Numbered from the stretch's first letter, positions 8,871-18,335 are shown. The stretch is 64,000 bases of DNA from Candidatus Galacturonatibacter soehngenii (GCF_008830185.1 NZ_WAGX01000004.1:248001-312000); one strand, 5' to 3'. Translations and numbers: made by a program. Notes: a model not told the origin generated them from the sequence alone.

Positions 8871-9896
8871 ATGAAACTTTCAGATTTTAATTTTGATTTA
8901 CCAGAGGAACTGATTGCACAAGATCCAATTGAAGATAGATCAAGTTCTAGGTTACTTGTTTTAGATAAAAACAGTGGAGAAATACAGCATCATGTATTTA
9001 AAGATATCATTGATGAATTACAGGAAGGGGATTGTTTGGTTGTAAACGATACCAAAGTAATTCCTGCCAGATTAATTGGTAACCGTGTTGGCACAGATGG
9101 AAGAATTGAAGTTCTTTTATTGAAGAGAAAAGCAGATAATGTTTGGGAGACATTGGTAAAACCTGGAAAGAAGGCGAAGATTGGAACTAAAATTACCTTT
9201 GGAGAAGGTTTGTTAATTGGTGAAGTTATTGATATTGTAGAAGAAGGAAATCGCTTGATTCGGTTTGAATTTGAAGGTATCTTCGAAGAGATTTTGGACA
9301 AATTAGGTGAGATGCCTCTACCTCCATATATCACACATGAATTAAAGGATAAAAATAGATACCAAACGGTATATGCAAAACATGAAGGTTCTGCGGCAGC
9401 ACCAACAGCAGGCTTACATTTTACAAATGAATTGTTAAAAGCAATTGAAGACAAAGGAGTCGTCATTGCAAAAGTTACACTACATGTGGGACTTGGAACC
9501 TTTCGTCCAGTAAAAGTGGACAACATTTTAGAGCATCATATGCATTCAGAGTTCTTTTTTATTGAGGAATCTGAAGCAAATAAGATAAATCAAGCAAAAA
9601 AAGCTGGAAAAAGAGTCATTAGCGTAGGAACAACAAGCTGTAGAACATTAGAGTCGGCAGCAAGTCAAGATGGAGTTGTGAAGGCGACCTCTGGATGGAC
9701 AGAGATTTTTATTTATCCTGGGTATCAATTCAAGGTAATTGATGGACTCATTACGAATTTTCATTTGCCTGAATCGACACTATTGATGCTTGTTTCAGCG
9801 TTAGCAGGAAAAGAACATATATTGAATGCATATAAGACAGCAGTGAATGAAAGATATCGTTTTTTTAGCTTTGGTGATGCTATGTTCATTAAATAA
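8871..9896 (+). CDS. queA: tRNA preQ1(34) S-adenosylmethionine ribosyltransferase-isomerase
   Basis: Transfers and rearranges the ribosyl part of SAM onto 7-aminomethyl-7-deazaguanine at tRNA position 34, giving epoxyqueuosine. 341 residues matches the family. Marks are the opening [27 protein letters not shown], the [14 protein letters not shown] motif, [25 protein letters not shown] and the ending [23 protein letters not shown] before ATG 8871 fits. No tgt gene is in the window, though queA often sits beside one. A PilZ gene follows after 21 bp. Confidence 0.97.
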   Translation: MKLSDFNFDLPEELIAQDPIEDRSSSRLLVLDKNSGEIQHHVFKDIIDELQEGDCLVVNDTKVIPARLIGNRVGTDGRIEVLLLKRKADNVWETLVKPGKKAKIGTKITFGEGLLIGEVIDIVEEGNRLIRFEFEGIFEEILDKLGEMPLPPYITHELKDKNRYQTVYAKHEGSAAAPTAGLHFTNELLKAIEDKGVVIAKVTLHVGLGTFRPVKVDNILEHHMHSEFFFIEESEANKINQAKKAGKRVISVGTTSCRTLESAASQDGVVKATSGWTEIFIYPGYQFKVIDGLITNFHLPESTLLMLVSALAGKEHILNAYKTAVNERYRFFSFGDAMFIK

Positions 9897-9917
9897 CGGA
9901 ATAGGGGGATAATACAA

Positions 9918-10259
9918 ATGATGGAAAAAAGAAAATGCAAAAGAAGTGTATTGAATGCAACCATACAGTTAAGACAATGTAATGGAGAAGAACACAAAAA
10001 ATTATCTGTCGATGTAACTAATTTATCTCGAGAAGGGCTAGGTTTTTTTACTTCAAATGAATTGCAAATTGGAGACTATTATGATACAGAAATCGAAATA
10101 TGGACCAAAGAAGTCATCAAGGTAGTAATTAAAATCGTTCGAAAGACAAAAAATCCAGATAAAAATGTAATATCTTATGGTGGTGAGTTCATTGGACTAT
10201 CAGAAAATGAGAAATTTCGAATTGATGTATATCAATGTGTAGAGGAAAATGTAGTATAA
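9918..10259 (+). CDS. PilZ-domain protein (probable c-di-GMP receptor)
   Basis: 113-residue single-domain PilZ protein. The two c-di-GMP-contacting motifs are visible: R-K-C-K-R near residues 5-9 (RxxxR) and T-N-L-S-R-E-G-L-G near 38-46 ((D/N)xSxxG). The rest is a beta-rich barrel (EIEIWTKEVIKVVIKIVRK). No membrane segment or partner domain is present, so it likely acts as a soluble adaptor; its target is unknown. GGGGG lies nine bases before ATG 9918; ATG 9921 is an equally possible start. It is 21 bp after queA, probably co-transcribed, with a terminator at 10286. Confidence 0.85.
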   Translation: MMEKRKCKRSVLNATIQLRQCNGEEHKKLSVDVTNLSREGLGFFTSNELQIGDYYDTEIEIWTKEVIKVVIKIVRKTKNPDKNVISYGGEFIGLSENEKFRIDVYQCVEENVV

Positions 10260-10285
10260 TCAGGAAGAGCCCTAAGGCTTAATAA

Positions 10286-10312
10286 AGGCTGTCGATATTT
10301 TCGGCAGCCTTT
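10286..10312. terminator. Two-way terminator between the PilZ gene and aroA
   Basis: Ten-base stem 10286-10295 with 10301-10310 (one G-U), five-base loop. T-rich on both outer sides, short on the plus strand and TTTATT on the minus strand. It lies between two convergent genes. Confidence 0.7.
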
Positions 10313-10341
10313 CATTGATTTCTTAAACATTTATGGGAGAA

Positions 10342-11619
10342 TTATTGTTGAAGCTTTCTTAAATCAGAATAGAAGGTAGGATAAGAAATATCAACACAAT
10401 CACTACGTTCAATGGTTGTTGTACCCTCTGCAATTAAGCCTGCAATTGCAAAGGACATGGCAATACGATGATCAAGTTTACTGTCAAGCACTGCACCATG
10501 AAGTGGTCTACCACCTTTTATAATCATTCCGTCCTCTGTTGCTGTTACATCTGCGTTCATGGCGCATAAGTGCTTAACGCAAACATCGAGGCGGTTTGAT
10601 TCCTTTACTTTTAGTTCAGCGGCATCTTTAATCACCGTTTCTCCTTTTGCATAACAAGCAAGAACCGAAATAATAGGAATTTCATCAATCAAAGTTGGAA
10701 TAATCTTACCACCTATTTCAATTCCTTTTAAATCACTTGATTTTACAAGAATATCAGCAGTTTGTTCTCCGTTATTTGAATTCATATTTAATAGTGTGAT
10801 GTTACCACCCATTTCTTGGCATACCTTAATGATTCCATCTCTAGTTGGATTGATTCCTACATTTTTAATTAGAATTTCTGAATTAGGAACAATAAGTCCC
10901 GCTGCTATAAAGTAAGCAGCTGAAGATATATCGCCTGGTACGGTTACTTTTTGACCAACTAAATTAGGATTTGGTGTTACGGTAGCAGTGGTATCATTGG
11001 TTTGGATCTCTCCACCAAAATACTTTAGCATAATTTCTGTATGGTTTCTTGAAACATAAGGCTCCGTTACACTTGTTTGACCTTCGCCGTAAAGTCCTGC
11101 AAGTAAAATCGCAGATTTTACTTGTGCGGAGGCAACGTTAGAATGATAGTGAATTCCGCTTAATTTACGACCCTGTATGGATAAAGGAGCACATCCATTT
11201 TGGTTGATACTAGTTATTGAAGCACCCATTTGAGAAAGTGGTTTTATAATCCTTCCCATTGGTCTTCTTTGTATGGAGGCATCACCTGTAAGCTTTGTTT
11301 CAAATGGTTGTGCAGCAAGAATTCCTGACATAATTCTTGTTGTAGTTCCACTGTTGCCTGCATCAAGAATCTGTGTTGGTTTTGTCAAACCATTAAGGCC
11401 TTTTCCTTTAATTATCACAACACGATGTGAATTCTCAATTTCAATTCCCATTTTTTGAAAGCAATCAATCGTAGAAAGACAATCCGCACCTTGTAAAAAG
11501 TTTGTAACCTCAGTGGTACCTTTTGCCAATGCACCAAACATAATGGTTCGATGAGAAATTGATTTATCACCAGGAATTGTAATTTCTCCTGATAGTTTTG
11601 AAGCTTTAGTAATATTCAT
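10342..11619 (-). CDS. aroA: 3-phosphoshikimate 1-carboxyvinyltransferase (EPSP synthase)
   Basis: Joins phosphoenolpyruvate to shikimate-3-phosphate, the sixth step of the shikimate pathway. The ATG at 11619 gives MNITKASKLSGEITIPGDK, the usual family opening, and has AAAGGA eight bases ahead. A longer reading to 11667 overlaps tyrA and lacks a ribosome site. Marks: PGDKSISHR at 16-24, LDAGNSGTTTRIMSGIL, the VKSAILLAGLYG helix and the DHRIAMSFAIAGL ending. 425 residues is normal length. It is the last gene of the minus-strand aromatic operon, 37 bp after tyrA. From sequence alone I cannot say whether it is the class I or class II (glyphosate-tolerant) type. Confidence 0.96.
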   Translation of the reverse strand: MNITKASKLSGEITIPGDKSISHRTIMFGALAKGTTEVTNFLQGADCLSTIDCFQKMGIEIENSHRVVIIKGKGLNGLTKPTQILDAGNSGTTTRIMSGILAAQPFETKLTGDASIQRRPMGRIIKPLSQMGASITSINQNGCAPLSIQGRKLSGIHYHSNVASAQVKSAILLAGLYGEGQTSVTEPYVSRNHTEIMLKYFGGEIQTNDTTATVTPNPNLVGQKVTVPGDISSAAYFIAAGLIVPNSEILIKNVGINPTRDGIIKVCQEMGGNITLLNMNSNNGEQTADILVKSSDLKGIEIGGKIIPTLIDEIPIISVLACYAKGETVIKDAAELKVKESNRLDVCVKHLCAMNADVTATEDGMIIKGGRPLHGAVLDSKLDHRIAMSFAIAGLIAEGTTTIERSDCVDISYPTFYSDLRKLQQ

Positions 11620-11656
11620 TTTGTAATTCCTTTCCATATAGAAGTAAACGTATCTG

Positions 11657-12754
11657 CTATCGTTCATGAACGGTATATCGATGTTTCTTTAGTAATCCCA
11701 AGGCCCTTTTAGAGGCTTCCTCGTCATAGAATTCAATTCTAAGAACCCCATCTACAAATTCACGGTTATGAATGATACCGATATTCTTTATACTGATATG
11801 ATTGCCTGCTAATATCGTAGCAATTGTAGCAATACCACCAGCTTCATCTATTATATCACAATATAACTCATATATCTTCTTGATTGGACCAAGTGATGAA
11901 TTTGTAATTGAGTTTCTATATTCTCTTGCTTGATCAAACATATCATATATCTCCTGACAGGAGGAAGAATCTATCAGTTCTTTTGCATAATTTAACTCCT
12001 CAATATAATCATGCAACAACAAAGAAATGTTTTGTTGATTGGATAGACAAATTTGTTGCCACATAACAGGCGAAGAAGACGCAATACGAGTGATATCTTT
12101 AAAGCCACCTGCAGCAATATTCTTCATGATTTGCTCGTTTGAATCTTTTTTTTCTACTAGATTGACAAGGCTTGATGCAATGATATGTGGAAGATGACTG
12201 ATTGCAGCGGTAACGTAGTCATGTTCCTTATAATCAAGAACAAGTGGAATTGATCCAAGTGTGGCTACAAAATTTTTATAAAAATCTATTTTTTCCTGGC
12301 TTACCCTTGAAGAGGGGGTAATTACATAGTAGGCATTTTCAATTAAGTGTGCCATTGCGTTTTCATATCCGATTTTTTCGGAGCCAGCCATTGGATGACC
12401 GCCAATAAAATATTCTTCTAAGTCAAATTCTATTATTTTTTCATGGATATTTGATTTGACACTTCCAACATCGGTTAGAATACAACTTGGTTTTATTAAG
12501 GTTTTTAACGTATTCAAATATGTAATATTACATGAAACAGGGGTACATAAAAAAATAATATCACAAGTGCGAAAAGAGTCGTCGACCGCATAGGAAACGA
12601 TGTCGACAACTCTTTCAGAACAAGCTTGTTCTAAAGCTTGTTCATTGAGATCAAAGGCTGTTATTTTACTGTTTGGATACTTGGCTTTTATAGCTTTGGC
12701 AATGGAACCTCCTATAAGGCCAAGGCCAATAAAGCCAACCTGTGATTCACTCAT
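11657..12754 (-). CDS. tyrA: Prephenate dehydrogenase with C-terminal ACT domain
   Basis: Oxidises and decarboxylates prephenate to 4-hydroxyphenylpyruvate for tyrosine synthesis. The NAD-binding start GFIGLGLIGGSIA (near residue 7) is clear. The catalytic region carries GGHPMAGSEKIGYENA and ISHLPHIIASSLV. Residues about 295-365 form an ACT-like domain (GGIATIATILAGNHISIKNI), the usual site of tyrosine feedback. 365 residues matches the TyrA-ACT form of Firmicutes; no chorismate mutase part is fused. The start codon abuts the DAHP synthase stop (TAAATG), and GGGAGGACA inside the upstream gene is the ribosome site, so translation is probably coupled. Confidence 0.96.
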   Translation of the reverse strand: MSESQVGFIGLGLIGGSIAKAIKAKYPNSKITAFDLNEQALEQACSERVVDIVSYAVDDSFRTCDIIFLCTPVSCNITYLNTLKTLIKPSCILTDVGSVKSNIHEKIIEFDLEEYFIGGHPMAGSEKIGYENAMAHLIENAYYVITPSSRVSQEKIDFYKNFVATLGSIPLVLDYKEHDYVTAAISHLPHIIASSLVNLVEKKDSNEQIMKNIAAGGFKDITRIASSSPVMWQQICLSNQQNISLLLHDYIEELNYAKELIDSSSCQEIYDMFDQAREYRNSITNSSLGPIKKIYELYCDIIDEAGGIATIATILAGNHISIKNIGIIHNREFVDGVLRIEFYDEEASKRALGLLKKHRYTVHER

Positions 12755-13768
12755 TTAAAATGTCCTCCCTGATAAGGTAGCATAAGGACGTATCTCATTT
12801 GACAACTCATGAAACTGATCAAAGGTAAGAGACTGTGGTCCGTCTGAGAGAGCCCTTGCTGGATCGTTATGTACTTCAATCATTAATCCATCTGCACCAG
12901 CAGCAATGGCTGATTTGGCAAGAGGTTTTACATATGCACGTACACCTGTTGCATGACTTGGATCAACAATAATTGGTAAATGGGATCGTTCTTTTATAAC
13001 TGGAACAGCACTAATATCAAGAGTATTTCTTGTAGTAGTCTCGAAGGTACGGATACCTCTTTCGCATAATACAACGTTTGGATTGCCTTCTGCAATAATA
13101 TATTCAGCAGCATTTAACCATTCGTCAATCGTAGCAGCAAGACCACGTTTTAATAATACAGGCAAACCTGATTTTCCAGCCTCTTTTAATAGGTAGAAAT
13201 TCTGCATATTTCTTGCGCCAATTTGAATCATATCGACATATTTTACCGCAGCGTTAATTGCATCAAGGCTGGTTACTTCGCAAATAGTAGCAAGACCTGT
13301 TTCTTCTTTGGCTTTTTGCATATAGCGTAAACCTTCTTCTTCCAATCCCTGAAAAGAATATGGAGAAGTTCTTGGTTTATATGCACCGCCTCTTACAATT
13401 GTAGCACCAGAAGCCTTCACAGCATGGGCAATGGATAGAAGTTGTTTCTCCGTTTCTACGGCACAAGGGCCAGCCATAATGGTAAGTGTGTTTCCACCAA
13501 TTTGAGTATTTCCTACCTTTATAACAGAAGGTTCTGGGTGGAACTTTTTATTTGATAACTTATAACTTTCTGTTACAGGTACAATTTTATCCACATCAGG
13601 AGCAATCTCAAGGTTTTCCGTTTGAAGTTTACTCTTGTCGCCAACAACTCCAATAATTGTTACTTCTTTTCCTATAGAAAGGTGAGTTTCAAGACCTTTT
13701 GATTCGATAATACGTATTACGTTTTCAATTGAAGCCTGTGGTGCATTTGGTTTCATTACAATAATCAT
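12755..13768 (-). CDS. aroF: 3-deoxy-7-phosphoheptulonate synthase (DAHP synthase)
   Basis: First enzyme of the shikimate pathway, condensing PEP with erythrose-4-phosphate. Residues 1-70 form the ferredoxin-like regulatory domain of type I-beta enzymes (MIIVMKPNAPQASIENVIR). The TIM barrel follows, with IMAGPCAVET, RGGAYKPRTSPYSFQG, QIGARNMQNF, VLLKRG, ERGIRTFE and IIVDPSHATG. 337 residues is the usual length for the N-terminally extended form, which is commonly feedback-inhibited. It leads the minus-strand operon and has its own consensus promoter at 13873-13901. GAGGA precedes the ATG at 13768. Confidence 0.96.
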   Translation of the reverse strand: MIIVMKPNAPQASIENVIRIIESKGLETHLSIGKEVTIIGVVGDKSKLQTENLEIAPDVDKIVPVTESYKLSNKKFHPEPSVIKVGNTQIGGNTLTIMAGPCAVETEKQLLSIAHAVKASGATIVRGGAYKPRTSPYSFQGLEEEGLRYMQKAKEETGLATICEVTSLDAINAAVKYVDMIQIGARNMQNFYLLKEAGKSGLPVLLKRGLAATIDEWLNAAEYIIAEGNPNVVLCERGIRTFETTTRNTLDISAVPVIKERSHLPIIVDPSHATGVRAYVKPLAKSAIAAGADGLMIEVHNDPARALSDGPQSLTFDQFHELSNEIRPYATLSGRTF

Positions 13769-13862
13769 AATTAAATCCTCGTTTATTTTCTTTTATATTC
13801 TTTTAGATTCAGACGCTAAGGTCTGTTTCCTCGAAACTATTCATAGAATCAAAATAGTAACT

Positions 13863-13901
13863 ACTGTTTAATAGTGTATAACAGTTAACCAGATATGTCA
13901 A
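13863..13901 (-). promoter_or_regulatory. Promoter and candidate operator of the aromatic operon
   Basis: On the minus strand, TTGACA lies at 13901-13896 and TACACT at 13878-13873 with a 17-base spacer. ACTGTT (13863-13868) and AACAGT (13880-13885) form an inverted repeat straddling the -10 box, a position typical of a repressor site. The regulator is not known. Confidence 0.6.
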
Positions 13902-13910
13902 TACTGTATT

Positions 13911-13939
13911 GCTTTAAAGTGTAACGCTTTAAAGTATAA
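13911..13939. repeat. Tandem 14-base repeat upstream of the aro promoter
   Basis: GCTTTAAAGTGTAA (13911-13924) and GCTTTAAAGTATAA (13926-13939) repeat with a 15-base period and one mismatch. Each holds the palindrome CTTTAAAG. They lie 9 to 38 bases upstream of the -35 box, a usual place for an activator or cooperative repressor site. Confidence 0.55.
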
Positions 13940-14082
13940 ATTAGGCAATGCGTTCTAATTCGATATAGTCATCTTGAATTATCTGAATTATTAAAACATT
14001 ATATATTGTATACAAATAAATGGTAGTAATAAAAGGATTATCAAAATAAAATCATTTAATATATATAATTTGTATGATAATC

Positions 14083-14111
14083 TTGTAAATGGGAAAGAAA
14101 TTTAGTAAAAT
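14083..14111 (+). promoter_or_regulatory. Candidate sigma-A promoter of the EF-G paralogue
   Basis: TTGTAA at 14083-14088 and TAAAAT at 14106-14111 with a 17-base spacer, giving a leader of about 115 bases. The leader includes the stem TGGCAAC/GTTGCCA (14169-14175 with 14195-14201). Confidence 0.55.
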
Positions 14112-14230
14112 ATAGACAAATCTTTATTTGGAACCTTTAACCTACCGCATATACCTTTATGCGATACATGGCAACTATCATAATATTTTGATTTGTTGCC
14201 AACCATGATATAAGAATAGGAGGAATTGAT

Positions 14231-16321
14231 ATGAACGTTTACAAGACCGAACAAATTCGTAATGTAGTTCTTTTAGGGCACGGTGGCTGTGGCAAGACAT
14301 CATTAGTCGAAGCCATGGCGCATTTAGCAGGTCTTACCAAGAGGATTGGTAATGTGAGTGAAGGAAATACTTTAAGCGACTTCGATAAAGAAGAAACCAA
14401 AAGAGAATTTTCGATAAATACTTCATTAGTACCGATTCCTTGGAATGATTGTAAGATTAATATTTTAGATACTCCTGGTTATTTTGATTTTGTAGGTGAA
14501 GTGGAAGAAGCAGCTCTGGCTGCAGATGCGGCTATCATTGTCGTTTCTGGTAAGTCTGGAGTTGAAGTAGGAACTGAAAAGGCATGGGAAATTTGTGAAA
14601 AGTATCATTTGCCGAGAATGATTTTTGTTGCCAATATGGATGATGACAATGCAAGTTTTCGTCAGGTTGTCGATGATTTGACGAATCTTTATGGGAAAAA
14701 AATCGCACCATTTTTTATGCCGATTCGAGAAAATGAAAAGTTAGTAGGGTATGTAAATATTGTTAAAAAGGGCGGAAGAAAATTTAGAGGACTTAGTGAT
14801 AAAGAGGATTGTGAAATTCCTGATTATTTAGAAGAATATTATAATAATTATAGAGAAAAATTATTAGAAGCAGTGGCAGAAACCAGTGAAGAGTATATGG
14901 AACGTTATTTTAATGGAGAAGAATTTACAGATGAAGAAGTTCGAGTGGCTCTTTCTGAAAATGTAATGGATGGAACCGTTATCCCAGTTGCCATGGGATC
15001 AAATTCAGAAATTCGTGGTGTTTATAATTTATTAAACGATATTGTTAAGTATTTTCCAAGTCCTGATAAAGTACTAAGAACAGGAACAAGTACAAAAACA
15101 GGGCAAGCTTTTGAAGCAAATTATGATGAAAATAAGTCGATTTCAGCATATATTTTTAAGACAATTGCAGATCCATTTATCGGTAAATATTCCTTAGTGA
15201 AAGTGTGTTCAGGAGTACTTAAAAATGATAGTGTTATTTTCAATTATGAAAAGGATATGGAAGAAAAATTATCAAAACTTTATATACTTCAAGGAAAAAC
15301 ACCAATCGAAGTGGAGAAACTTCATGCAGGAGACATTGGCGCTATTGCAAAATTAACAGATGCAAAGACAGGTGATACGTTATCGACAAAAGCAAACCCA
15401 ATTGTATTTGAACGACCAAAGTTTCCAATTCCTTACACTTATATGAGATATAAAGCTAAGACTAAGGGAGATGAAGATAAAGTTGCTCAGGCACTGGCTA
15501 AAATTATGGATGAGGATCAAACAGTTAAAGTAGTAAATGATATGGAAAATAGGCAATCCTTACTATATGGAATGGGTGAACAGCATTTAGATATCATTGT
15601 AAGTAAGCTTTTGAATAAATACAAAGTTGAAATTGAATTAATGAAGCCTAAGGTAGCTTTTCGAGAGACAATTAAAAAGAAAGCAGAAGTACAAGGAAAA
15701 TATAAGAAGCAATCTGGTGGTCATGGACAGTATGGTGATGTGAAAATGATCTTTGAACCTTCCATGGATTTAGAAAAACCATATCTTTTTGAAGAAAAAG
15801 TATTTGGTGGTGCAGTGCCAAAGAATTTTTTCCCAGCAGTAGAAAAGGGAATACAAGAAAGTGTTTTAAAAGGTCCATTGGCGGCTTATCCAGTAGTAGG
15901 AATCAAAGCGATACTAATAGATGGCTCTTATCATCCAGTTGATTCATCGGAAATGGCATTTAAAACTGCTACAATGATGGCATTTAAAAAGGGATTTATG
16001 GAGGCATCTCCAGTTTTACTTGAGCCAATTGTATCTTTAAAGGTAAATGTTCCTGATAAATATACAGGAGATATTATGGGAGATTTGAATAAGCGTCGTG
16101 GCAGAGTTCTTGGAATGACTCCATTAGAAGGAGAGAGACAGTTAATAGAGGCAGATGTTCCAATGACTGAATTATTTGGCTATTCAACAGAGCTTCGTTC
16201 CATAACAGGTGGAAGAGGCGAGTATTCCTATGAATTTAATCGTTATGAGCAAGCACCAGCAGATGTTGCTGAAAAAGAAATAGCACAGCGAGCAAGTAAA
16301 GTCACTTCGATCGAAGAATAA
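14231..16321 (+). CDS. Elongation factor G-like GTPase (EF-G paralogue)
   Basis: 696-residue translational GTPase of the EF-G-like group found beside the true FusA in many clostridia. The P-loop GHGGCGKT (16-23) and the G3 motif DTPG (80-83) are intact. The switch I segment reads TKREFSI in place of RGITI. The G4 motif NKxD reads A134-N-M-D137, so two guanine-specificity residues differ. Domains II to V follow (RYKAKTKGDEDKVAQALAKI, then KKQSGGHGQYGDVKMIFEP and GDIMGDLNKRRGRVLGM). It stands alone, without rpsL, rpsG or tuf, which argues against the housekeeping EF-G. AGGAGG at 14218-14223 sets the start. The role (translocation, stress or ribosome recycling) is not known. Confidence 0.88.
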   Translation: MNVYKTEQIRNVVLLGHGGCGKTSLVEAMAHLAGLTKRIGNVSEGNTLSDFDKEETKREFSINTSLVPIPWNDCKINILDTPGYFDFVGEVEEAALAADAAIIVVSGKSGVEVGTEKAWEICEKYHLPRMIFVANMDDDNASFRQVVDDLTNLYGKKIAPFFMPIRENEKLVGYVNIVKKGGRKFRGLSDKEDCEIPDYLEEYYNNYREKLLEAVAETSEEYMERYFNGEEFTDEEVRVALSENVMDGTVIPVAMGSNSEIRGVYNLLNDIVKYFPSPDKVLRTGTSTKTGQAFEANYDENKSISAYIFKTIADPFIGKYSLVKVCSGVLKNDSVIFNYEKDMEEKLSKLYILQGKTPIEVEKLHAGDIGAIAKLTDAKTGDTLSTKANPIVFERPKFPIPYTYMRYKAKTKGDEDKVAQALAKIMDEDQTVKVVNDMENRQSLLYGMGEQHLDIIVSKLLNKYKVEIELMKPKVAFRETIKKKAEVQGKYKKQSGGHGQYGDVKMIFEPSMDLEKPYLFEEKVFGGAVPKNFFPAVEKGIQESVLKGPLAAYPVVGIKAILIDGSYHPVDSSEMAFKTATMMAFKKGFMEASPVLLEPIVSLKVNVPDKYTGDIMGDLNKRRGRVLGMTPLEGERQLIEADVPMTELFGYSTELRSITGGRGEYSYEFNRYEQAPADVAEKEIAQRASKVTSIEE

Positions 16322-16341
16322 AATCAAAACATATGAGTGAA

Positions 16342-16375
16342 TAGGATGTTGACGAAGTCAGCATCCTATTTATTA
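16342..16375 (+). terminator. Terminator after the EF-G paralogue
   Basis: Twelve-base stem 16342-16353 with 16357-16368 (one G-U), three-base loop GAA, then an AT-rich but broken T run. Probable intrinsic terminator. Confidence 0.65.
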
Positions 16376-16414
16376 TATAAGAACGAGTTAGATATAAAGC
16401 TTAATGTAAGTGTA

Positions 16415-16428
16415 CCTATTATAATAGG
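16415..16428. repeat. 14-base perfect palindrome upstream of the aminopeptidase
   Basis: CCTATTATAATAGG is self-complementary and contains TATAAT (16420-16425). No good -35 box was found 16-18 bases ahead, so it may be a -10 box within an operator, or chance. Confidence 0.35.
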
Positions 16429-16515
16429 AAGAAACAAAAAATATCAACCCAATACTAGGTAAAAATCAAAATTTGTGATATGATTGTAAATATTAGACTT
16501 TGGAGGAAAATGACA

Positions 16516-18297
16516 ATGAAAGAAAGAATAGAAGCATTACGAGTAATGATGAATAACAACAACATTGATATATATTTAGTACCTACGGCAGATTTTCATC
16601 AGTCAGAATATGTAGGTGAATATTTTAAATGTAGAAATTATTTATCTGGATTTACGGGATCAGCAGGTACTTTGGTTGTTACTAGTAAGGAAGCTGGGCT
16701 ATGGACGGATGGAAGATATTTTATACAAGCAGAGGGTGAACTAAAAGAATCAATCATTGATTTATACCGTATGGGAGAGGAAAATGTACCAACAGTTAGT
16801 GAATTTATACAAGAACATTTAAAAGAGGGGCAGACGTTAGGTTTTGATGGTCGTGTTGTATCCTTTGAACGAGGAGAGGAATTAGAAAAGATAGTAAAAG
16901 AAAAAAAAGCGAACCTTGTATTTGAGCAGGATTTAGTTCATCTTATCTGGGAGGATAGGCCACAACTTTCCAAAGAAAAAGCATTTTTAATAGAAGAAAA
17001 ATTCAGTGGTATGTCTACAAAAAAGAAACTTGAGTTAGTTCGAAGTGCGTTAGAAAAGGAAAACGCAGACCTTCATGTATTGACTAGTTTAGATGATATT
17101 GCTTGGTTATTTAATATAAGAGGAAATGATGTGGAGCATAATCCAGTTGTACTATCGTATGCAGTGATAACACCTACTAAAGCCTTCTTATTTTTAAATG
17201 AAACAGTACTAAATGATGAGATTCGTAAGGATTTTAAAGAAAATGGTATTACTGTTTTACCATATAATGATATCTACTCTTATGTAAAAGAGACGGATAG
17301 TCAAAAAACAGTGCTACTGGATAAAGCAAAAGTAAATTACACAATAGGAAAATCCCTTAGTACAAAGATCATACATGAGTTAAATCCAACAACAGCATTA
17401 AAGGCAATTAAGAACGCAGTAGAAATTGAAAACACGAGGAATGCACATATAAAAGACGGAGTTGCTTTTACAAAATTCATGTATTGGCTTAAACAAAATG
17501 TAGGAAAAATCGAAATTACTGAATTAAGTGCTACTGATTATTTATATCAACAAAGAAGTGCTCAGGAGAATTTTATAGAATTAAGCTTTGAGACAATATG
17601 TGCCTATAAAGAAAATGCGGCTATGATGCATTATGCTGCAACGAAGGAACATAATGCAACGATAAAGCCAGAAGGACTTTTACTGGTAGATTCAGGTGGA
17701 CAATATTTTGAAGGAACTACGGATATTACTAGAACAATGGCACTTGGTGAGGTAGATACGGAGCAAAAGAAACATTTTACGGCTGTTGTAGTTGGAATGT
17801 TACAATTAATGAATGCAAAATTCTTATATGGATGTAGAGGAATTAACTTAGATGTATTAGCAAGAGCCCCAATCTGGGAATTGGATATTGACTATAAATG
17901 TGGAACAGGACATGGAGTTGGTCATATATTAAATGTACATGAAGGACCAAATGGTTTTAGACCGAAGTTATTAAAAGACAATGAGATGAATTGCATTTTA
18001 GAAGAAGGTATGATAACCACAGATGAACCAGGTATCTATATAGAAGGAAGTCATGGAATACGTATCGAAAATGAATTATTATGTAAGAAAGGTATCAAAA
18101 ATGAGCATGGCCAGTTTATGTATTTTGAAAACCTCACATTTGCACCAATTGATTTAGATGCGATTGTACCAGAGCTTATGTCGGTAAAAGAAAAAAATAT
18201 GTTAAATAATTATCATAAACAGGTATTTGAAAAATTATCTCCATTTATGAATGAAGAAGAAACAAAATGGCTAAAAGAATACACAAGAGAAATATAA
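16516..18297 (+). CDS. Xaa-Pro aminopeptidase (M24B, aminopeptidase P type)
   Basis: Cytosolic di-metal peptidase removing N-terminal residues from peptides with proline in second place. Two creatinase-type N-terminal domains (about 1-310) precede the pita-bread catalytic domain. The five metal ligands are visible: D392, D403, H466 (GTGHGVGH), E504 (TTDEPGIY) and E518 (IRIENELL). 593 residues matches the long three-domain form. ATG 16516 is chosen because GGAGG at 16502-16506 lies nine bases ahead; ATG 16510 is too close and 16480 lacks a site. The next gene starts 38 bp later. Confidence 0.94.
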   Translation: MKERIEALRVMMNNNNIDIYLVPTADFHQSEYVGEYFKCRNYLSGFTGSAGTLVVTSKEAGLWTDGRYFIQAEGELKESIIDLYRMGEENVPTVSEFIQEHLKEGQTLGFDGRVVSFERGEELEKIVKEKKANLVFEQDLVHLIWEDRPQLSKEKAFLIEEKFSGMSTKKKLELVRSALEKENADLHVLTSLDDIAWLFNIRGNDVEHNPVVLSYAVITPTKAFLFLNETVLNDEIRKDFKENGITVLPYNDIYSYVKETDSQKTVLLDKAKVNYTIGKSLSTKIIHELNPTTALKAIKNAVEIENTRNAHIKDGVAFTKFMYWLKQNVGKIEITELSATDYLYQQRSAQENFIELSFETICAYKENAAMMHYAATKEHNATIKPEGLLLVDSGGQYFEGTTDITRTMALGEVDTEQKKHFTAVVVGMLQLMNAKFLYGCRGINLDVLARAPIWELDIDYKCGTGHGVGHILNVHEGPNGFRPKLLKDNEMNCILEEGMITTDEPGIYIEGSHGIRIENELLCKKGIKNEHGQFMYFENLTFAPIDLDAIVPELMSVKEKNMLNNYHKQVFEKLSPFMNEEETKWLKEYTREI

Positions 18298-18335
18298 AAT
18301 AATTGAAATAAAAGTAAGGTAATAGGAAGTGAGAT

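Larger units (their letters stand above)
13769..14230. other. Divergent control region: aromatic operon and EF-G paralogue
   Basis: 462 bp between genes transcribed away from each other. It holds the minus-strand aro promoter (13873-13901) with a 6-bp dyad around its -10 box, a tandem 14-base repeat just upstream (13911-13939), the plus-strand promoter (14083-14111) and a leader with a 7-bp hairpin (14169-14201). The 13945-14080 section is plain AT-rich DNA in which I see nothing more. Confidence 0.6.

Noticed and set aside
8990-9526. A 178-residue open frame antisense to queA
   Set aside because: It lies wholly opposite a well-conserved enzyme gene, has no ribosome site and an unnatural residue make-up. 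It is a by-product of queA codon use.
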